Below, in pieces: positions 24,680 to 32,756 of a DNA stretch of 64,000 nt (position 1 is its first letter; every line of letters starts with the position of its first letter). Below the pieces are notes generated by a model. It saw only the letters and a list, made by a program, of their open reading frames with translations, was not told the origin of the DNA and ran no database searches. Source of the DNA: Bacteroides fragilis NCTC 9343 (GTDB lineage: Bacteria; Bacteroidota; Bacteroidia; Bacteroidales; Bacteroidaceae); NCBI RefSeq assembly GCF_000025985.1, contig NC_003228.3, positions 2,046,001 through 2,110,000 on the forward strand. Direction: 5' to 3'. The translations under genes and the position numbers were made by a program.

Positions 24680-25654
24680 TTAGGCTGCTGCGGGTTCGTT
24701 TATCGGTTCGGTTACCTTGTCGGCAATCATCTTCGCCGCCTTGTTCACGTCCCCCAATATCTCCACCAAAAAGGCGGGTTCTTCCTTTAGCTTGGTGAGC
24801 CAGTGTTTCAGATAGGCGGCGTTGTTCTCCTGCGGTGCGGTTGCGTAGCCGAAGAACGCACCGCAAAGGGCTGCGGTAAGTTCAGCGACAAGTTCCTCAC
24901 GGGCATAGAGCGCATCTCCGAAGAAGCTGCCGAACGTGCGGTTCAGCCGTTGGGGGCTTCCCGTGCTGTGCGCCATCTCGTGCAGGAGCGTGCCGTAATA
25001 TTCCGCTCCCTGCGGGAACTGCTCACGCTGCGGGCAAATGATATGGTCGGAAGAGGGCGAATAGTAGGCACTGTCCGAATACTGCACCTTGATGGGGCAA
25101 TACCAATTTTGCAGATAGACAAGCTCGTCCAACGCCTCGTAAATCATCCCGTCCGAATAGTCTTCGGGTTGCTCCCCCTTTTTCATACGCTCGTAGCGTT
25201 CGGGCTGCTTTTCGGCAAAATCGGTCTGGTCGATGTTGAAGACATTGTAATACTTCATCTGCGGGATGACCCTGTAATTTTCCTGCTCGGTTGCGGGCAG
25301 CTTGCGGTATTCCTCGTACTTGATTGTCTTTTTCGTTTCCTTGTGTACCACGAACTTAAACCAATAATAGACGGGAAACGAGCGTGCGCCCTTGCAAACA
25401 CTTAAATCCTCTTCCTTCGCTTGGTTGAACGTGAGGAACACGGGCAAAGTGAATTTCATGAACTCGGTGTAGAACAATAACATCAAGACATTTCCGCCGT
25501 TATAGACTGTCCCTCTGATGTTGCGGGGCAAACCTTGTTCAAGGCTCGCAATCCACGGTTTTTGCCAATCCGTTTTCAGACACTCGATTTTCTTGATTAA
25601 CAAATCGGTGAACATCGGTGCAATCTTTTCGATGGTGCTGTTCGTTGTTGCCAT
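24680..25654 (-). CDS. ArdC-family antirestriction protein
   Basis: A 324-aa protein with the two ArdC domains. The N-terminal single-stranded-DNA-binding domain (residues 5 to 130) has IASLEQGLPRNIRGTVYNG and LTFNQAKE. The C-terminal zincin-like domain has H225-E-M-A-H229 and a following Glu in REELVAELTA (E258). ArdC proteins shield incoming single-stranded DNA from host restriction. It is the first gene of the minus-strand accessory block, as expected for a gene needed on entry. The family is well supported; activity is inferred. Confidence 0.87.
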   Translation of the reverse strand: MATTNSTIEKIAPMFTDLLIKKIECLKTDWQKPWIASLEQGLPRNIRGTVYNGGNVLMLLFYTEFMKFTLPVFLTFNQAKEEDLSVCKGARSFPVYYWFKFVVHKETKKTIKYEEYRKLPATEQENYRVIPQMKYYNVFNIDQTDFAEKQPERYERMKKGEQPEDYSDGMIYEALDELVYLQNWYCPIKVQYSDSAYYSPSSDHIICPQREQFPQGAEYYGTLLHEMAHSTGSPQRLNRTFGSFFGDALYAREELVAELTAALCGAFFGYATAPQENNAAYLKHWLTKLKEEPAFLVEILGDVNKAAKMIADKVTEPINEPAAA

Positions 25655-26452
25655 AACTCACAAATTTTAATCGTTATTACTCTGTTTTCATCGCTTGTCG
25701 CCCCAACCAATTTTTTTCCCTTGGCTGATTGGGAAGAACATTGACCATCATTGATAGCGGAAAAGGTGAATTGCAACCATCTGAAAAAATGGTAAATACT
25801 ACCCGCAGGGTGGAGATTTGGCATTTTTTGCGGATTTGCTTTCACCTCCGCCTACCTTCGTCAATGTTTTTCCAATCAGCTTAGGGAAAAAATGCCCTGT
25901 CAGTCTATTCCAGTCAATGGTAAGTTACTTGCCGGGTGCGGGAAAAAGAAGCCTTCCGGAGAGCCGGGAACGCCCGTTTCCCAAGGCAAGGAGATACGGG
26001 CGGGAGAATACAATGGGAGGACGGTCAGCTTCCGGCTGCCGGACAAACGCCGGGGAACTCTTTCGGGCGGCACGGACGGACGTGTTCCGTTTGTCCTTCC
26101 GCCCCGATGTCCGGCTTCGGCCATGCAGCCTCACGGAATGGTCGGAAACGGACGCCGGGACGGGACAGCCCGTGCGCCAAGGTGCAAGCGCAAGAAAGTG
26201 AAAACCCTTTCACCCACGTTAGGGATTGCAGGGGAAAGCCCACAGCATAGCGAGGACTTGCAACGGAAAGCCCGACCCGAAGGGGAACGCCCAAACAACC
26301 GCCCGCAGAACTGCTTTTAAGCATACCATAGAAAAAAAGGAAGACCGAATATTCCGAAGTTTCGTCCTTATGATATATATTTGTAATTGAGCGAAGATAA
26401 TAGCGGAAAACGTGGATAATTACATATTATCAGTCATTAAAACCAGTAGAAC
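25655..26452. other. 798-bp region without a convincing gene
   Basis: The left 200 bp are AT-rich and are likely the ardC leader. Bases 25,870 to 26,320 are GC-rich with overlapping open frames on both strands, none of which resembles a protein (Arg/Gly/Pro-rich). From 26,330 the sequence turns AT-rich and leads into the next gene, with a GATAAT/ATTATC inverted repeat at about 26,396-26,430. No promoter box was recognised. Confidence 0.5.
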
Positions 26453-26944
26453 ATGGGAAAGCAATTTGAATTCTATTCGCATAAAAATGATGATGAGATG
26501 ATTGCAAATACGCTTAGAAGTGTATTTGGAGAGTTGTTGTGTGTCCCACATTATAAAGGAGATTTATCTCCTTTTGACATTTGTGCTAATGACCGGAAGA
26601 TGTATTTGACCGGAAAATCTTTCCAACAATATATATCATATTATACACATGAATATTATGATGGAACAACAGCTGAAGTATTGGACTATGTGAAAAGTCC
26701 AGTTTTAGAATATAGAGTTCCTTTTCAAAGGGAAGATATGGCATACATTGCTGGACGTTTTTATTGCTGTTCTGATAATAATGATTTTTCTCAAATGGTT
26801 TCCAAGTTTTTTCGTAAAATCAAAAAGAAATTTCTATACGTGAAATTTTGGAAGTGCTATATATCAAACAGCATAGATGTGGAAGCATCTCAATTCTTTA
26901 TACCGAATAGAATAATTACTATAAATAAAGAAGATTTGAAATAA
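26453..26944 (+). CDS. Orphan 163-aa protein, AT-rich cargo
   Basis: A 163-aa cytoplasmic-type protein rich in Tyr, Phe, Lys and Asp (MGKQFEFYSHKNDDEMIANT), much more AT-rich than the tra genes. It has no signal or membrane helix. I recognise no motif. It is followed by a 60-nt leader-like element shared with the next gene. Its composition suggests recent acquisition by the element; an immunity or toxin-related role is only a guess from the setting. Confidence 0.6.
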   Translation: MGKQFEFYSHKNDDEMIANTLRSVFGELLCVPHYKGDLSPFDICANDRKMYLTGKSFQQYISYYTHEYYDGTTAEVLDYVKSPVLEYRVPFQREDMAYIAGRFYCCSDNNDFSQMVSKFFRKIKKKFLYVKFWKCYISNSIDVEASQFFIPNRIITINKEDLK

Positions 26945-26952
26945 AAGTGACT

Positions 26953-27012
26953 GATAACAAGCACCTGTGCCACCTCACGGCGGCAAGCTGCAAACCATTA
27001 TCTATTTAATAA
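26953..27012 (+). repeat. 60-nt duplicated leader element, copy A
   Basis: Starts GATAACAAGCACCTG and ends GCAAACCATTATCTA. Terminal GATAA and TTATC are inverted repeats. It aligns along its length with copy B at 27,560 (about 70 percent identical by eye, one gap) and lies just before a lipoprotein gene, as copy B does. Confidence 0.6.
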
Positions 27013-27025
27013 TAAGCATAAAACT

Positions 27026-27532
27026 ATGAGATTCTTAAAAATTATGGGAATATTTACTTCTATCTTAAGTTTATTGAGTTGCGGGCATGGGAATAAACGA
27101 GTGACGCAAAACGACGGTATAAACTCCAATATCCCGGTTGCTGCCCGGATTACGATAGACAAACTGCCGGATGTATTGAGAAACGTGCAGGCAGGAAATA
27201 CTGATTATGATTTTATAGGTATTTGTTCCAATGGTGTGGACTGCATCTACTTTGTGCTGGAGAACGGAAAGTTTTACATAGATTTTGAAGCTATGGGTAA
27301 AGAGCAGCTTCCCTACATAGATACCTTGAAACAGTTCGCAAAGGAACATAATTATCCTATTGTCGAAACAACCTATAACAATACTCCGGTCGATTACGAA
27401 CATCTGAAATACGCTCCCGTCCTTAGCCTGAAAGTCAATGCTGACATAGACAGCATCGTAAAGGTCGGAAAACAGATTGAGCAGACCATTTTCAGGAACA
27501 ACGAACGAACCGTTTACGAAATAGTGCCTTGA
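27026..27532 (+). CDS. Lipoprotein of unknown function (cargo 1)
   Basis: A 168-aa protein with a lipoprotein signal (IFTSILSLLSCGHGNK; Cys about residue 19). The body is beta/alpha with many Asp and Asn (YDFIGICSNGVDCIYFVLEN). Its size and lipoprotein anchor recall immunity or surface accessory proteins, but no family is recognised. It follows leader copy A. Confidence 0.65.
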   Translation: MRFLKIMGIFTSILSLLSCGHGNKRVTQNDGINSNIPVAARITIDKLPDVLRNVQAGNTDYDFIGICSNGVDCIYFVLENGKFYIDFEAMGKEQLPYIDTLKQFAKEHNYPIVETTYNNTPVDYEHLKYAPVLSLKVNADIDSIVKVGKQIEQTIFRNNERTVYEIVP

Positions 27533-27559
27533 TTTTGCCAATAAAGACATTAAGATTTA

Positions 27560-27619
27560 GATAACAAACAGCACTGCCGCTTAAAGCGAAACGCTGCCAA
27601 ACATCATCTACATAAGAAT
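27560..27619 (+). repeat. 60-nt duplicated leader element, copy B
   Basis: Starts GATAACAAACAGCACTG and ends CTGCCAAACATCATCTA. It contains CGCTTAAAGCG, a small hairpin. It directly abuts the ATG of the next lipoprotein gene. Confidence 0.6.
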
Positions 27620-28210
27620 ATGAGAACACCCGCCATAATCCTGCTTTTAGCAAGCCTGTTTGCCGCAAGCTGCGGAGAGCCGCCCATGCCACCGAGCGAC
27701 GAGGAAATGATACGCCACTTCGCCACGCACGAGGCGGCGTTCCGCAAGGTGTACGAAATCATGTCAGAGAGTTCAGAAGGTAGTTTCCACTACCCGCCGC
27801 TTTCTCCGGAAGAGGTCATTATACTTGATTCAACAGAGCAAAGCGATACATCCCATGAAACGAATGACGAAGAAAACCTCCCGGTATATGGGCTGCTGAA
27901 GCCAGACCGAATACAGCTCGATTCCCTGTTGTCAGAGATTGGATGCGGTCTTGTCCTTGTTGACCGCAGGGAATGGGAAACGGCGGATTCGGTATATGTG
28001 AGCCTCGTTATGCCGTACTATTCCCACGGCATCGTGGATGCGGGAACGTCCAAGAGTTTCATTTACGATCCCGGATTGGAAAGCCGCCGGAATATCCGTA
28101 TCACCGAACACGGCGACCTGAACGAGATCTACCGCAGGACGTACAACGACACCACGTTGTACAAGCCTGTCAAGGAAGGCTGGTACATCGAGTTAGACCA
28201 TTCACGATAA
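27620..28210 (+). CDS. Lipoprotein of unknown function (cargo 2)
   Basis: A 196-aa protein with a lipoprotein signal (AIILLLASLFAASCGEPP; Cys19). It is acidic (PPSDEEMIRHFATHEAAFRK) with a C-terminal beta-rich part. It is similar in plan to the preceding lipoprotein gene but not obviously homologous. Its base composition is closer to the tra genes than that of its neighbours. Convergent with the flavodoxin/ferredoxin gene. Confidence 0.68.
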   Translation: MRTPAIILLLASLFAASCGEPPMPPSDEEMIRHFATHEAAFRKVYEIMSESSEGSFHYPPLSPEEVIILDSTEQSDTSHETNDEENLPVYGLLKPDRIQLDSLLSEIGCGLVLVDRREWETADSVYVSLVMPYYSHGIVDAGTSKSFIYDPGLESRRNIRITEHGDLNEIYRRTYNDTTLYKPVKEGWYIELDHSR

Positions 28211-28403
28211 CCTGCAAAGAGGGACGCATGAGGATATTCCAATACATGCGCCGATTCTTCCAGATGATGGCAAGGATGCGTAAGGTCATCCATATCGTTT
28301 CTATGACCTGTCGGCATGAACAACGCAAGAACGGGCTGGTTCCGGTGGAATCCTACAAACGGGAAACAGACCGGAATCTCTGGATACGCAGCATAGGAAC
28401 CCA

Positions 28404-29198
28404 TCATTCCACACGGTACAGCATCGTTCTTTTTACAGCTGGATGATGGTATTGCAGCCGCCCTTTGGACTTCCCGATCTGAATGACATTCCGGGGACAC
28501 CAGTGTACGCAAGCATGGCAAGCCTCGCAACCGGTTCCCCACCGGGGCACTCCGTTTTTCAGCGTAATATTGTTCACGGGACATACACGTTCGCAGACAC
28601 CACATCCCATACAACCATTTTCCAAGGAGAAGTTCAAGTGCGAGCGACTGAAAAAGGCATTGAACAGCCCTTTGTGCAACAGATCCGATAACCTGCAATA
28701 CGGGAAAGGCTTTTTCCGTTTGCCTTTTTTCAAGTCGTCGATTATTCGTGAAGTGTAAAGCTCCGCCCGTTCCAGTATCTTCGTCCTCCTTACTGAAGAT
28801 ACCTCGTATTCCTTCAGGCAGTTCCCTACGGTGGGCAGGTTGTAGCCATAGTCCAGACGCACGCCTTTGCCGGACATGATTTTGTCCACAACGGACACCG
28901 CACAGCCCTTGTACGTGTAATATGTGCCTATGGAGAAATAGTACACGCCTTTCCTGAACGGATAACTTTCCAAGAACCGGCGGACAATGCCGGGCAGTCC
29001 GCCCATATATACGGGGAATATAAAACCTACGATTCGGGAGTCCGATGCGGTGATTCCAGCTGACGGTGTCATTCTGAACAGACCGGCTCCTCCAAAAGCC
29101 GCCGCAATATCCTGCGACAATTTCAGGCTGTTGCCTGTGGCGGAGAAATAATAGATGGATATTTCTTTGTCGTTTGCCGTTTTGCTTTTATAGTCCAT
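28404..29198 (-). CDS. EFR1-type flavodoxin/ferredoxin fusion protein
   Basis: A 264-aa protein from the ATG at 29,198. The N-terminal flavodoxin-like part (residues 12 to 160) has IYYFSATGNSLKLSQDIA, an FMN-phosphate loop of T/S-x-T-G-N type. The C-terminal part has two four-Cys clusters, CMGCGVCERVCPV and CEACHACVHWCP, for two 4Fe-4S centres. EFR1-family proteins shuttle electrons, but partners are unknown. It is divergently placed to an HxlR regulator, so it is probably the target of that redox-type regulator. The start upstream (29,270) lies beyond the promoter. Confidence 0.85.
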   Translation of the reverse strand: MDYKSKTANDKEISIYYFSATGNSLKLSQDIAAAFGGAGLFRMTPSAGITASDSRIVGFIFPVYMGGLPGIVRRFLESYPFRKGVYYFSIGTYYTYKGCAVSVVDKIMSGKGVRLDYGYNLPTVGNCLKEYEVSSVRRTKILERAELYTSRIIDDLKKGKRKKPFPYCRLSDLLHKGLFNAFFSRSHLNFSLENGCMGCGVCERVCPVNNITLKNGVPRWGTGCEACHACVHWCPRNVIQIGKSKGRLQYHHPAVKRTMLYRVE

Positions 29199-29218
29199 AA
29201 CATTTATTTTTGCGACAG

Positions 29219-29226
29219 CAAAGTTA
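29219..29226 (-). promoter_or_regulatory. -7 box of the flavodoxin/ferredoxin gene
   Basis: On the minus strand TAACTTTG matches the Bacteroides -7 consensus TAnnTTTG, about 21 bp upstream of the ATG at 29,198. No good -33 TTTG box is seen. Confidence 0.45.
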
Positions 29227-29321
29227 ATAGGTCTCTTAAAAAAAAGAAGAACTGTCTTGGTTATCAGCAACTTACATTTAGGTTAGTTTTCCTGTATATC
29301 AATTTGTTGGATAAAAGAAAA

Positions 29322-29675
29322 ATGAGAAAAAAGTTAGATTACGATTATTGTTCTGCTTCCCCTATACTGGAATGGCTGGGTGACAAATGGGCTTTAGTTG
29401 TCTTATTGAAGCTACATGAGAATGAAGTAATACGTTTCAATGAACTATACAAAACAATCCCCTCTATATCGGAAAAGATGCTATCTACTGTTTTGCGGTC
29501 ATTGGTAACGGACGGATTGGTAAATAGAAAAATATATCCCACAGTTCCACCCAAAGTGGAATATTATGTATCTGAATTTGGAGAAACTTTAATCCCTTAT
29601 TTAGAGCAGTTGAAACAATGGGGGCAAGAAAATTTTGAAACGATAATGGAAAATAGACGGAAAAATAAATATTGA
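29322..29675 (+). CDS. HxlR-family winged-helix regulator
   Basis: A 117-aa regulator from the ATG at 29,322 (a TTG at 29,304 is less likely). The HxlR pattern is clear: an N-terminal Cys (DYDYC, residue 10), LEWLGDKWALVVLLKL, FNELYKTIPSISEKMLSTVL as the recognition region, then DGLVNRKIYPTVPPKVEYYV. HxlR proteins often sense thiol or carbonyl stress. Divergent from the flavodoxin/ferredoxin gene across a 123-bp gap, so it probably controls it. Confidence 0.9.
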   Translation: MRKKLDYDYCSASPILEWLGDKWALVVLLKLHENEVIRFNELYKTIPSISEKMLSTVLRSLVTDGLVNRKIYPTVPPKVEYYVSEFGETLIPYLEQLKQWGQENFETIMENRRKNKY

Positions 29676-29680
29676 AATTT

Positions 29681-29727
29681 AGTGCAAGGTACAAGTATAT
29701 ATCTATATATAGCTTGCACCTTGCACT
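29681..29727. terminator. Long hairpin after the HxlR gene
   Basis: AGTGCAAGGTACAAG at 29,681 pairs with CTTGCACCTTGCACT at 29,713 (14 of 15). The 17-nt loop is itself near-palindromic (TATATATCTATATATAG). It starts 6 bp after the stop. It could end transcription, though a long T-run is missing. Confidence 0.55.
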
Positions 29728-29903
29728 AACCTTAGAATGTTTATTTTCAATGATTTGCATAATCCAAAAATAATGCGGACATCTGAACCCAAGATGTTGG
29801 CAGACAGACACCGGACAACAGCAGACAGTTTTTAAGGACTAAAAGCGTGATGGATGCAAAGCCAAAATTTCAGAAAGTGCTGATATTTAGGAATAAATAA
29901 CGC

Positions 29904-30260
29904 TTAATTTATAATCCAAGCGGCACGATGCCTGTTCTCCTGAATCGCCCGGATACGGCTGCCGGAATCGAGCCTGTACATGAAGCCCGCCAAGTTCCCG
30001 CTCTCGTACAAGCCCATGCCGATGGTCAGGCGGCTGTTGAAGTCGGTCTGGCTGACGACGTACCAGCCGCACCGGGCGAAATGCTCCTCGTAGCCGGAAC
30101 GGGTCTCCAGCAGGAAATAGAACTTGCCGTCGTCCTCGAAACGGATGACGTACTCGCAACGCAGGCGGCGTGCGATCTTGCCCAAGATGCGGCTCTCCTC
30201 CTCGATGACCGCAGGAGTGGCAAGGAAGGTGTATTAAGCGATAAAGACAGCCTCGTCCAT
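29904..30260 (-). pseudogene. Small ICE gene with in-frame stop at codon 9
   Basis: The ATG at 30,260 opens a frame MDEAVFIA, then TAA, then continues in the same frame as YTFLATPAVIEEESRILGKI and on to the stop at 29,904, which would give about 118 codons. The conserved-looking body (YVIRFEDDGKFYFLLETRSG) shows a real gene upstream of the excisionase genes. Either this copy is broken or a later TTG (30,185) starts a shorter 93-aa product. Family not recognised. Confidence 0.6.
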
Positions 30261-30460
30261 AGTGATGATGTTTGGTCGGTTACAAATATGCGAAATGTCC
30301 GGCACACGGCAAACGGAAGGGGCGGAAAATATGCGGAAGGGCGTGCGGATATGTAGAGCTTCTCCCTGCTTTTCACCGCCCGGAACGTGACAAGGCTACA
30401 AACGTGAAGCAAAACGAGGACAAGCGGTACGGTTTTGATACACGGACATATACAGACCGG

Positions 30461-30468
30461 TATATTTG
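30461..30468 (+). promoter_or_regulatory. Promoter of the excisionase pair
   Basis: TATATTTG matches the Bacteroides -7 consensus, with TTTTG at 30,433-30,437 as a possible but widely spaced -33 element. The ATG of the first excisionase gene follows 34 bp later. Confidence 0.55.
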
Positions 30469-30502
30469 CAGGGAAGTATAACAATAAAAACGTATCGGGA
30501 CA

Positions 30503-30796
30503 ATGGAAATAGTAAGCATCGAGAAAAAGACCTTCGAGGAGATGAAGGAACGGTTCGGCTGCTTCTCGCAGCACGTGAGGGAGCTTTGCGCCCGCTACCG
30601 CCCGCCCGAAAAGATGAACTGGATGGACGGGGCGGACGTGTGCGAGAAACTGGGCATCAGTAAGCGGACATTGCAGACCTACCGTGACCGGGGGCTGCTG
30701 CCGTACAGCCAGATCAACCACAAGATTTACTACCGGACGGAGGACGTGGAGGCGTTCGTGGAAGCCATGAGCCGGGAAATGACGGAGGACGAGTGA
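30503..30796 (+). CDS. Excisionase-like HTH protein (Xis2c/Xis2d type)
   Basis: A 97-aa protein with a MerR/HTH_17-like domain in its C-terminal half: MDGADVCEKLGISKRTLQTY then RDRGLLPYSQINHKIYYR. This is the pattern of small Bacteroides ICE DNA-binding proteins such as CTnDOT Xis2c and Xis2d, which direct excision. It is paired with a paralogue 1 bp downstream and convergent with the integrase gene. Confidence 0.85.
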   Translation: MEIVSIEKKTFEEMKERFGCFSQHVRELCARYRPPEKMNWMDGADVCEKLGISKRTLQTYRDRGLLPYSQINHKIYYRTEDVEAFVEAMSREMTEDE

Positions 30797-30797
30797 G

Positions 30798-31115
30798 ATG
30801 GAAGTGATCACAAGGGACACGGAAGAGGTACGGGCGTACTTCGAGGCGTTGGAAGAGGGAATGAGGTACATCGACACGGTGACGGCGCACTTCCGCCCGG
30901 CGATGAACGGCGAGGTCTATCTCACGGGCGAGGACGTGTGCAGGCTGCTGCACATCACGCCGAGAACGTTGCAGGATTACCGCACGCAACGGCTGATCCC
31001 GTACATATCGCTGCCGGGCAAGACGCTCTACCGCCAGTCGGATCTGCTGCGTATGCTGGAGGAGAACTACGTGGACATGCGCCCAAAGCGCAAACGGGGG
31101 AAAAGTCCAACATAA
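30798..31115 (+). CDS. Excisionase-like HTH protein, second of the pair
   Basis: A 105-aa paralogue of the preceding protein: LTGEDVCRLLHITPRTLQDY followed by RTQRLIPYISLPGKTLYRQS. The HTH is again in the C-terminal half, with a basic tail (KRKRGKSPT). Together the two probably bend DNA at the attachment site with the integrase. Only 1 bp separates the genes. Confidence 0.85.
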   Translation: MEVITRDTEEVRAYFEALEEGMRYIDTVTAHFRPAMNGEVYLTGEDVCRLLHITPRTLQDYRTQRLIPYISLPGKTLYRQSDLLRMLEENYVDMRPKRKRGKSPT

Positions 31116-31144
31116 ACGCACGGGGGTGTGCATCGGGAAATGCA

Positions 31145-31184
31145 GCAAAGGCAGGAACACCGCATCGGAAGTTCCTGCCTTTGC
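31145..31184. terminator. Bidirectional terminator between excisionase and integrase genes
   Basis: GCAAAGGCAGGAAC at 31,145-31,158 pairs perfectly with GTTCCTGCCTTTGC at 31,171-31,184 (14 bp), extendable to 19 bp with one mismatch. It lies exactly between two convergent genes. Confidence 0.75.
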
Positions 31185-31208
31185 CGCATTCTGCGCCGGG
31201 GAAAGGCG

Positions 31209-32504
31209 TCAAGCCGTTTCCCGGAGGGAGCGGCGCACCCGCTTCCCGTCCTGTTTCCTGTCCTTCTTCTCCAGCACGCTCCGCTGCATGGCGGCGAGGT
31301 TGCCGGAGATCGCCCGGAAATCGGAGCTTACCATCCTGTTGGTCACCTCGGCGTAGATCTGGGTCGTGGAAATGTGCTTGTGCCCGAGTATCTTGGAGAG
31401 CGCCTCGATGGTGCCGCCGTTGCAGAGATAGACGGTCGTGGCGAAGGTGTGGCGGCTTAGGTGAAAGCCGATCTCCTTGTGGATGCCGCAGGCTTTGGCT
31501 ATCTGTTTGAGGTGCCTGTTGCACACGCTGTTGCTGGGTATGGGAAAGACAAGGTCGCCCCCGGCAAGCCCTTTGTAACGTTCTATCAGCTCCTTGGCAA
31601 TCTCCATGAGGGGGACGTTGCTCGACACACGGGTCTTGGTGCGCCGGGTGATGATCCATTCCTCGCCGTCGAAGTCCATGCGCTGTATCTTGTCATGAGT
31701 GAGCGTCTTTATGTCAATGTAGCTAAGCCCGGTGAAGCACCCGAAGAGGAACATGTCCCGCACGAGGCTGGTCTGTTTCTTGACGAACACGGCGTTAGCC
31801 AAGGTGCGCAGCTCCTCCTCCGTGAGATAGCCCCGGTCGGTCTCCTGCATCTCAAGGCTGTACTCGCCGAAGGGGTCGGTGCGAACGATGCCCCGCCGCC
31901 ACGCCTTGTCGGTCAGGCTGAGCAAGGGCATAGTGTATATCCAGAGGGTGTTGGCGCTCAATCCTTTCTCCACCCGCAGGTACTTGTCGAAATCGGCGAT
32001 GATCTCCTTGGTCAGCTCCTTGTAAGCCATGTCGGTGCGCTTCTTCTTCTCCCAAAGGAAGGTCTTGAAATGGTTGTAAACAGCCAGATACTTGTTGTAG
32101 GTGGACTTGGCTCGCTGCCCTTTCTCCACCATCGCCCCGAACTCCCGGTTCATGTTCCCGAAGTCTTTCAGTATGCAGTTCTCCATCACGCCGACACCGA
32201 GGAAGGCGTTGCGCAATTTCTCGGCGGTGACGAAATCCTCTTCCCGGAGGATGCGGTGGTAGTGGTTGGTGAGCCGGGCGGAGACCTCCTTCAGTTGCCC
32301 GTTTATCTCGTTTGCCTCTGCGGACTTGCCTTTCGCCTTGCCGTTCTCCCAGAGGTCGGGAGTGACGAACAGCTTGGTTCCCACTGCCTTGTCATCGCCG
32401 TCAACGGAGATTTTCACCATGATGGGGGCTTTTCCGTCCCGGTTTCTCACTGCGGATCTCTTGATGTAGAACGAGGTCGCAAACGTACTTCTCTTTGTTT
32501 CCAT
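31209..32504 (-). CDS. int: IntDOT-like tyrosine recombinase (ICE integrase)
   Basis: A 431-aa integrase. The N-terminal arm-binding and SAM-like core-binding domains cover residues 10 to 205. The catalytic domain has K290, H348-x-x-R351 (HLSRHTF), H375 (LGHKH) and Y384 (TTQIYAEV). The place of the first catalytic Arg holds Ser261 (FTGLSYIDI), the hallmark of IntDOT and its relatives. It sits at the right end of the element beside the likely attachment site. Confidence 0.93.
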   Translation of the reverse strand: METKRSTFATSFYIKRSAVRNRDGKAPIMVKISVDGDDKAVGTKLFVTPDLWENGKAKGKSAEANEINGQLKEVSARLTNHYHRILREEDFVTAEKLRNAFLGVGVMENCILKDFGNMNREFGAMVEKGQRAKSTYNKYLAVYNHFKTFLWEKKKRTDMAYKELTKEIIADFDKYLRVEKGLSANTLWIYTMPLLSLTDKAWRRGIVRTDPFGEYSLEMQETDRGYLTEEELRTLANAVFVKKQTSLVRDMFLFGCFTGLSYIDIKTLTHDKIQRMDFDGEEWIITRRTKTRVSSNVPLMEIAKELIERYKGLAGGDLVFPIPSNSVCNRHLKQIAKACGIHKEIGFHLSRHTFATTVYLCNGGTIEALSKILGHKHISTTQIYAEVTNRMVSSDFRAISGNLAAMQRSVLEKKDRKQDGKRVRRSLRETA

Positions 32505-32756
32505 AACTCTAAAATTTTCGTTTCTAAAGGTAGTTACTTATTTCTTACCAAGAGCTATGCAAAACAAGGCAAAGCAATGAAACAGAACTTGTTATGCTGT
32601 ATATACCCCGTTTCGGAACCGGTAGCTGTTTAGTAGCCGAACTTTGTCCGAAAGGGGTGTTTTCAGGCTTTTTATGCCGAAGCTTGCTTCAACCCGCCCT
32701 GCATACAAGATGCTGACCTGCATTTATTTATGTAGAACTTTGCTTTTCTTTGCGCC
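32505..32756. other. Likely right attachment site (attR) region
   Basis: A non-coding 252-bp stretch between the integrase gene and the fucosidase remnant. It has repeated GCAAA/TTTGC words (GGCAAAGCAA near 32,562; GAACTTTGC and CTTTTCTTTGCG at 32,734-32,755), similar in kind to the TTTGC-ending core sites of CTnDOT. The recombination point is probably at about 32,735-32,760. On the minus strand TACCTTTA at 32,525-32,532 is a near-consensus -7 box for int. Confidence 0.5.

Noticed and set aside
25892..26320. 142-aa plus-strand frame
   Set aside because: Arg/Gly/Pro-rich with competing frames on both strands; no start signal or homology recognised.
28228..28446. 72-aa Met/Arg-rich frame (MRIFQYMRRFFQMMARM)
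   Set aside because: It overlaps the 3' end of the flavodoxin/ferredoxin gene on the other strand and has no supporting context; possible but too weak to list.
26453..29675. Antibiotic-resistance cargo
   Set aside because: The cargo genes show no tetracycline, macrolide or beta-lactam resistance motifs.
29904..32750. A tRNA gene as the integration target
   Set aside because: No cloverleaf was found near the integrase; the likely site is the fucosidase 3' end.
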